Source of the DNA: RGIG464 sp045599585
Lineage (GTDB): Bacteria; Myxococcota_A; Bradymonadia; UBA4248
DNA length: 22,762 bases
Direction: 5' to 3'
Assembly (NCBI GenBank): GCA_045599585.1
Contig: JAZRWH010000169.1
Span: forward strand, 1 to 22,762
Shown: positions 22,611 to 22,762 of the stretch, in pieces
Numbering within the stretch: the first letter of the stretch is position 1
Layout: every line of letters starts with the position of its first letter
Translations under genes and position numbers: made by a program
The notes under the pieces: model-generated
What the model was told of the DNA's origin: nothing
What the model saw: the letters and a program-made list of their open reading frames with translations, nothing else
The model's database searches: none

Positions 22611-22762
22611 CACTGCTGTCCCACGAAGTTTTCATAGAATACTCTGATAACTCTACAGTAGCTTTGTTTTATCGATATATAGTCGTTTCTAAGCATGAAA
22701 AAGACTTAAGATTACTGTTAAATCGCCCTGCTTCGCGAAGCCGAAGGCAAGCAGCGAGCGCA
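22611..22762. other. trailing non-coding sequence, no gene seen
   Basis: This stretch is AT-rich, then GC-rich at the end, where TGCTT and AAGCA flank a short inverted section. It may be the start of another intergenic repeat cut by the window edge. Confidence 0.3.

Noticed and set aside
1..22762. tRNA genes
   Set aside because: I looked for the T-loop pattern TTCGA with flanking paired arms and saw no convincing cloverleaf; a tRNAscan-SE run would be decisive.

Overview
The window looks like chromosomal DNA from a Gram-negative, probably anaerobic or facultatively anaerobic bacterium on the deltaproteobacterial/Myxococcota side of the tree. This is inference; no rRNA is present. Supporting signs are an outer-membrane barrel and lipoproteins, a large 2-hydroxyacyl-CoA dehydratase activator-type protein typical of anaerobes, and a secreted chymotrypsin-fold protease with myxobacterial-style Asp/Cys repeats and a C-terminal TM-plus-arginine tail. 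The ATP synthase c subunit carries a signal peptide, and the atp genes are split so that only atpZ-I-B-E lie here.

Layout. 1-490: non-coding, with a possible transposon end, a G-rich hairpin and two tandem bulged hairpins, one of which terminates the first gene. 491-4774 (-): giant BadF/HgdC-type double ATPase. 5159-7636 (-): recA then holA, with a strong recA promoter overlapped by GTTCAG repeats. 8013-9404 (-): yicC and a cytochrome c lipoprotein as a pair. 9852-11606 (+): repeat-bearing serine protease. 11822-13150 (-): hydantoinase/dihydropyrimidinase-type amidohydrolase. 13483-15291 (+): unusual protein joining a degenerate GT-B (MurG/MGDG-synthase-like) region to a PspA-like coiled coil. 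15653-16171 (+): ssb, with an SOS-box-like palindrome. 16186-16401 (+): candidate structured non-coding RNA. 16538-19398 (+): SsnA-type aminohydrolase and a fold-type II PLP enzyme, each with its own terminator. 19591-21639 (+): atpZ-atpI-atpB-atpE. 21930-22535 (+): His-rich outer-membrane barrel.

How the genes may work together. recA, holA and ssb are replication/repair genes. The hydantoinase, SsnA-type enzyme and PLP enzyme together recall the ssnA/hyuA/ygeX part of anaerobic purine-degradation clusters, so this region may serve purine or other N-heterocycle fermentation. The PLP gene has strongly biased, C-rich codon choice like atpE, suggesting high expression.

The most unusual non-coding feature is a family of intergenic hairpins. 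All share a single bulged G next to a constant TAT/ATA pair, while the surrounding stems vary with compensatory changes. Four long copies carry an additional GGGGGA/TCCCCC hairpin. The best candidates for something undescribed are this repeat family, the RNA downstream of ssb, and the GT-B/PspA-like fusion protein.
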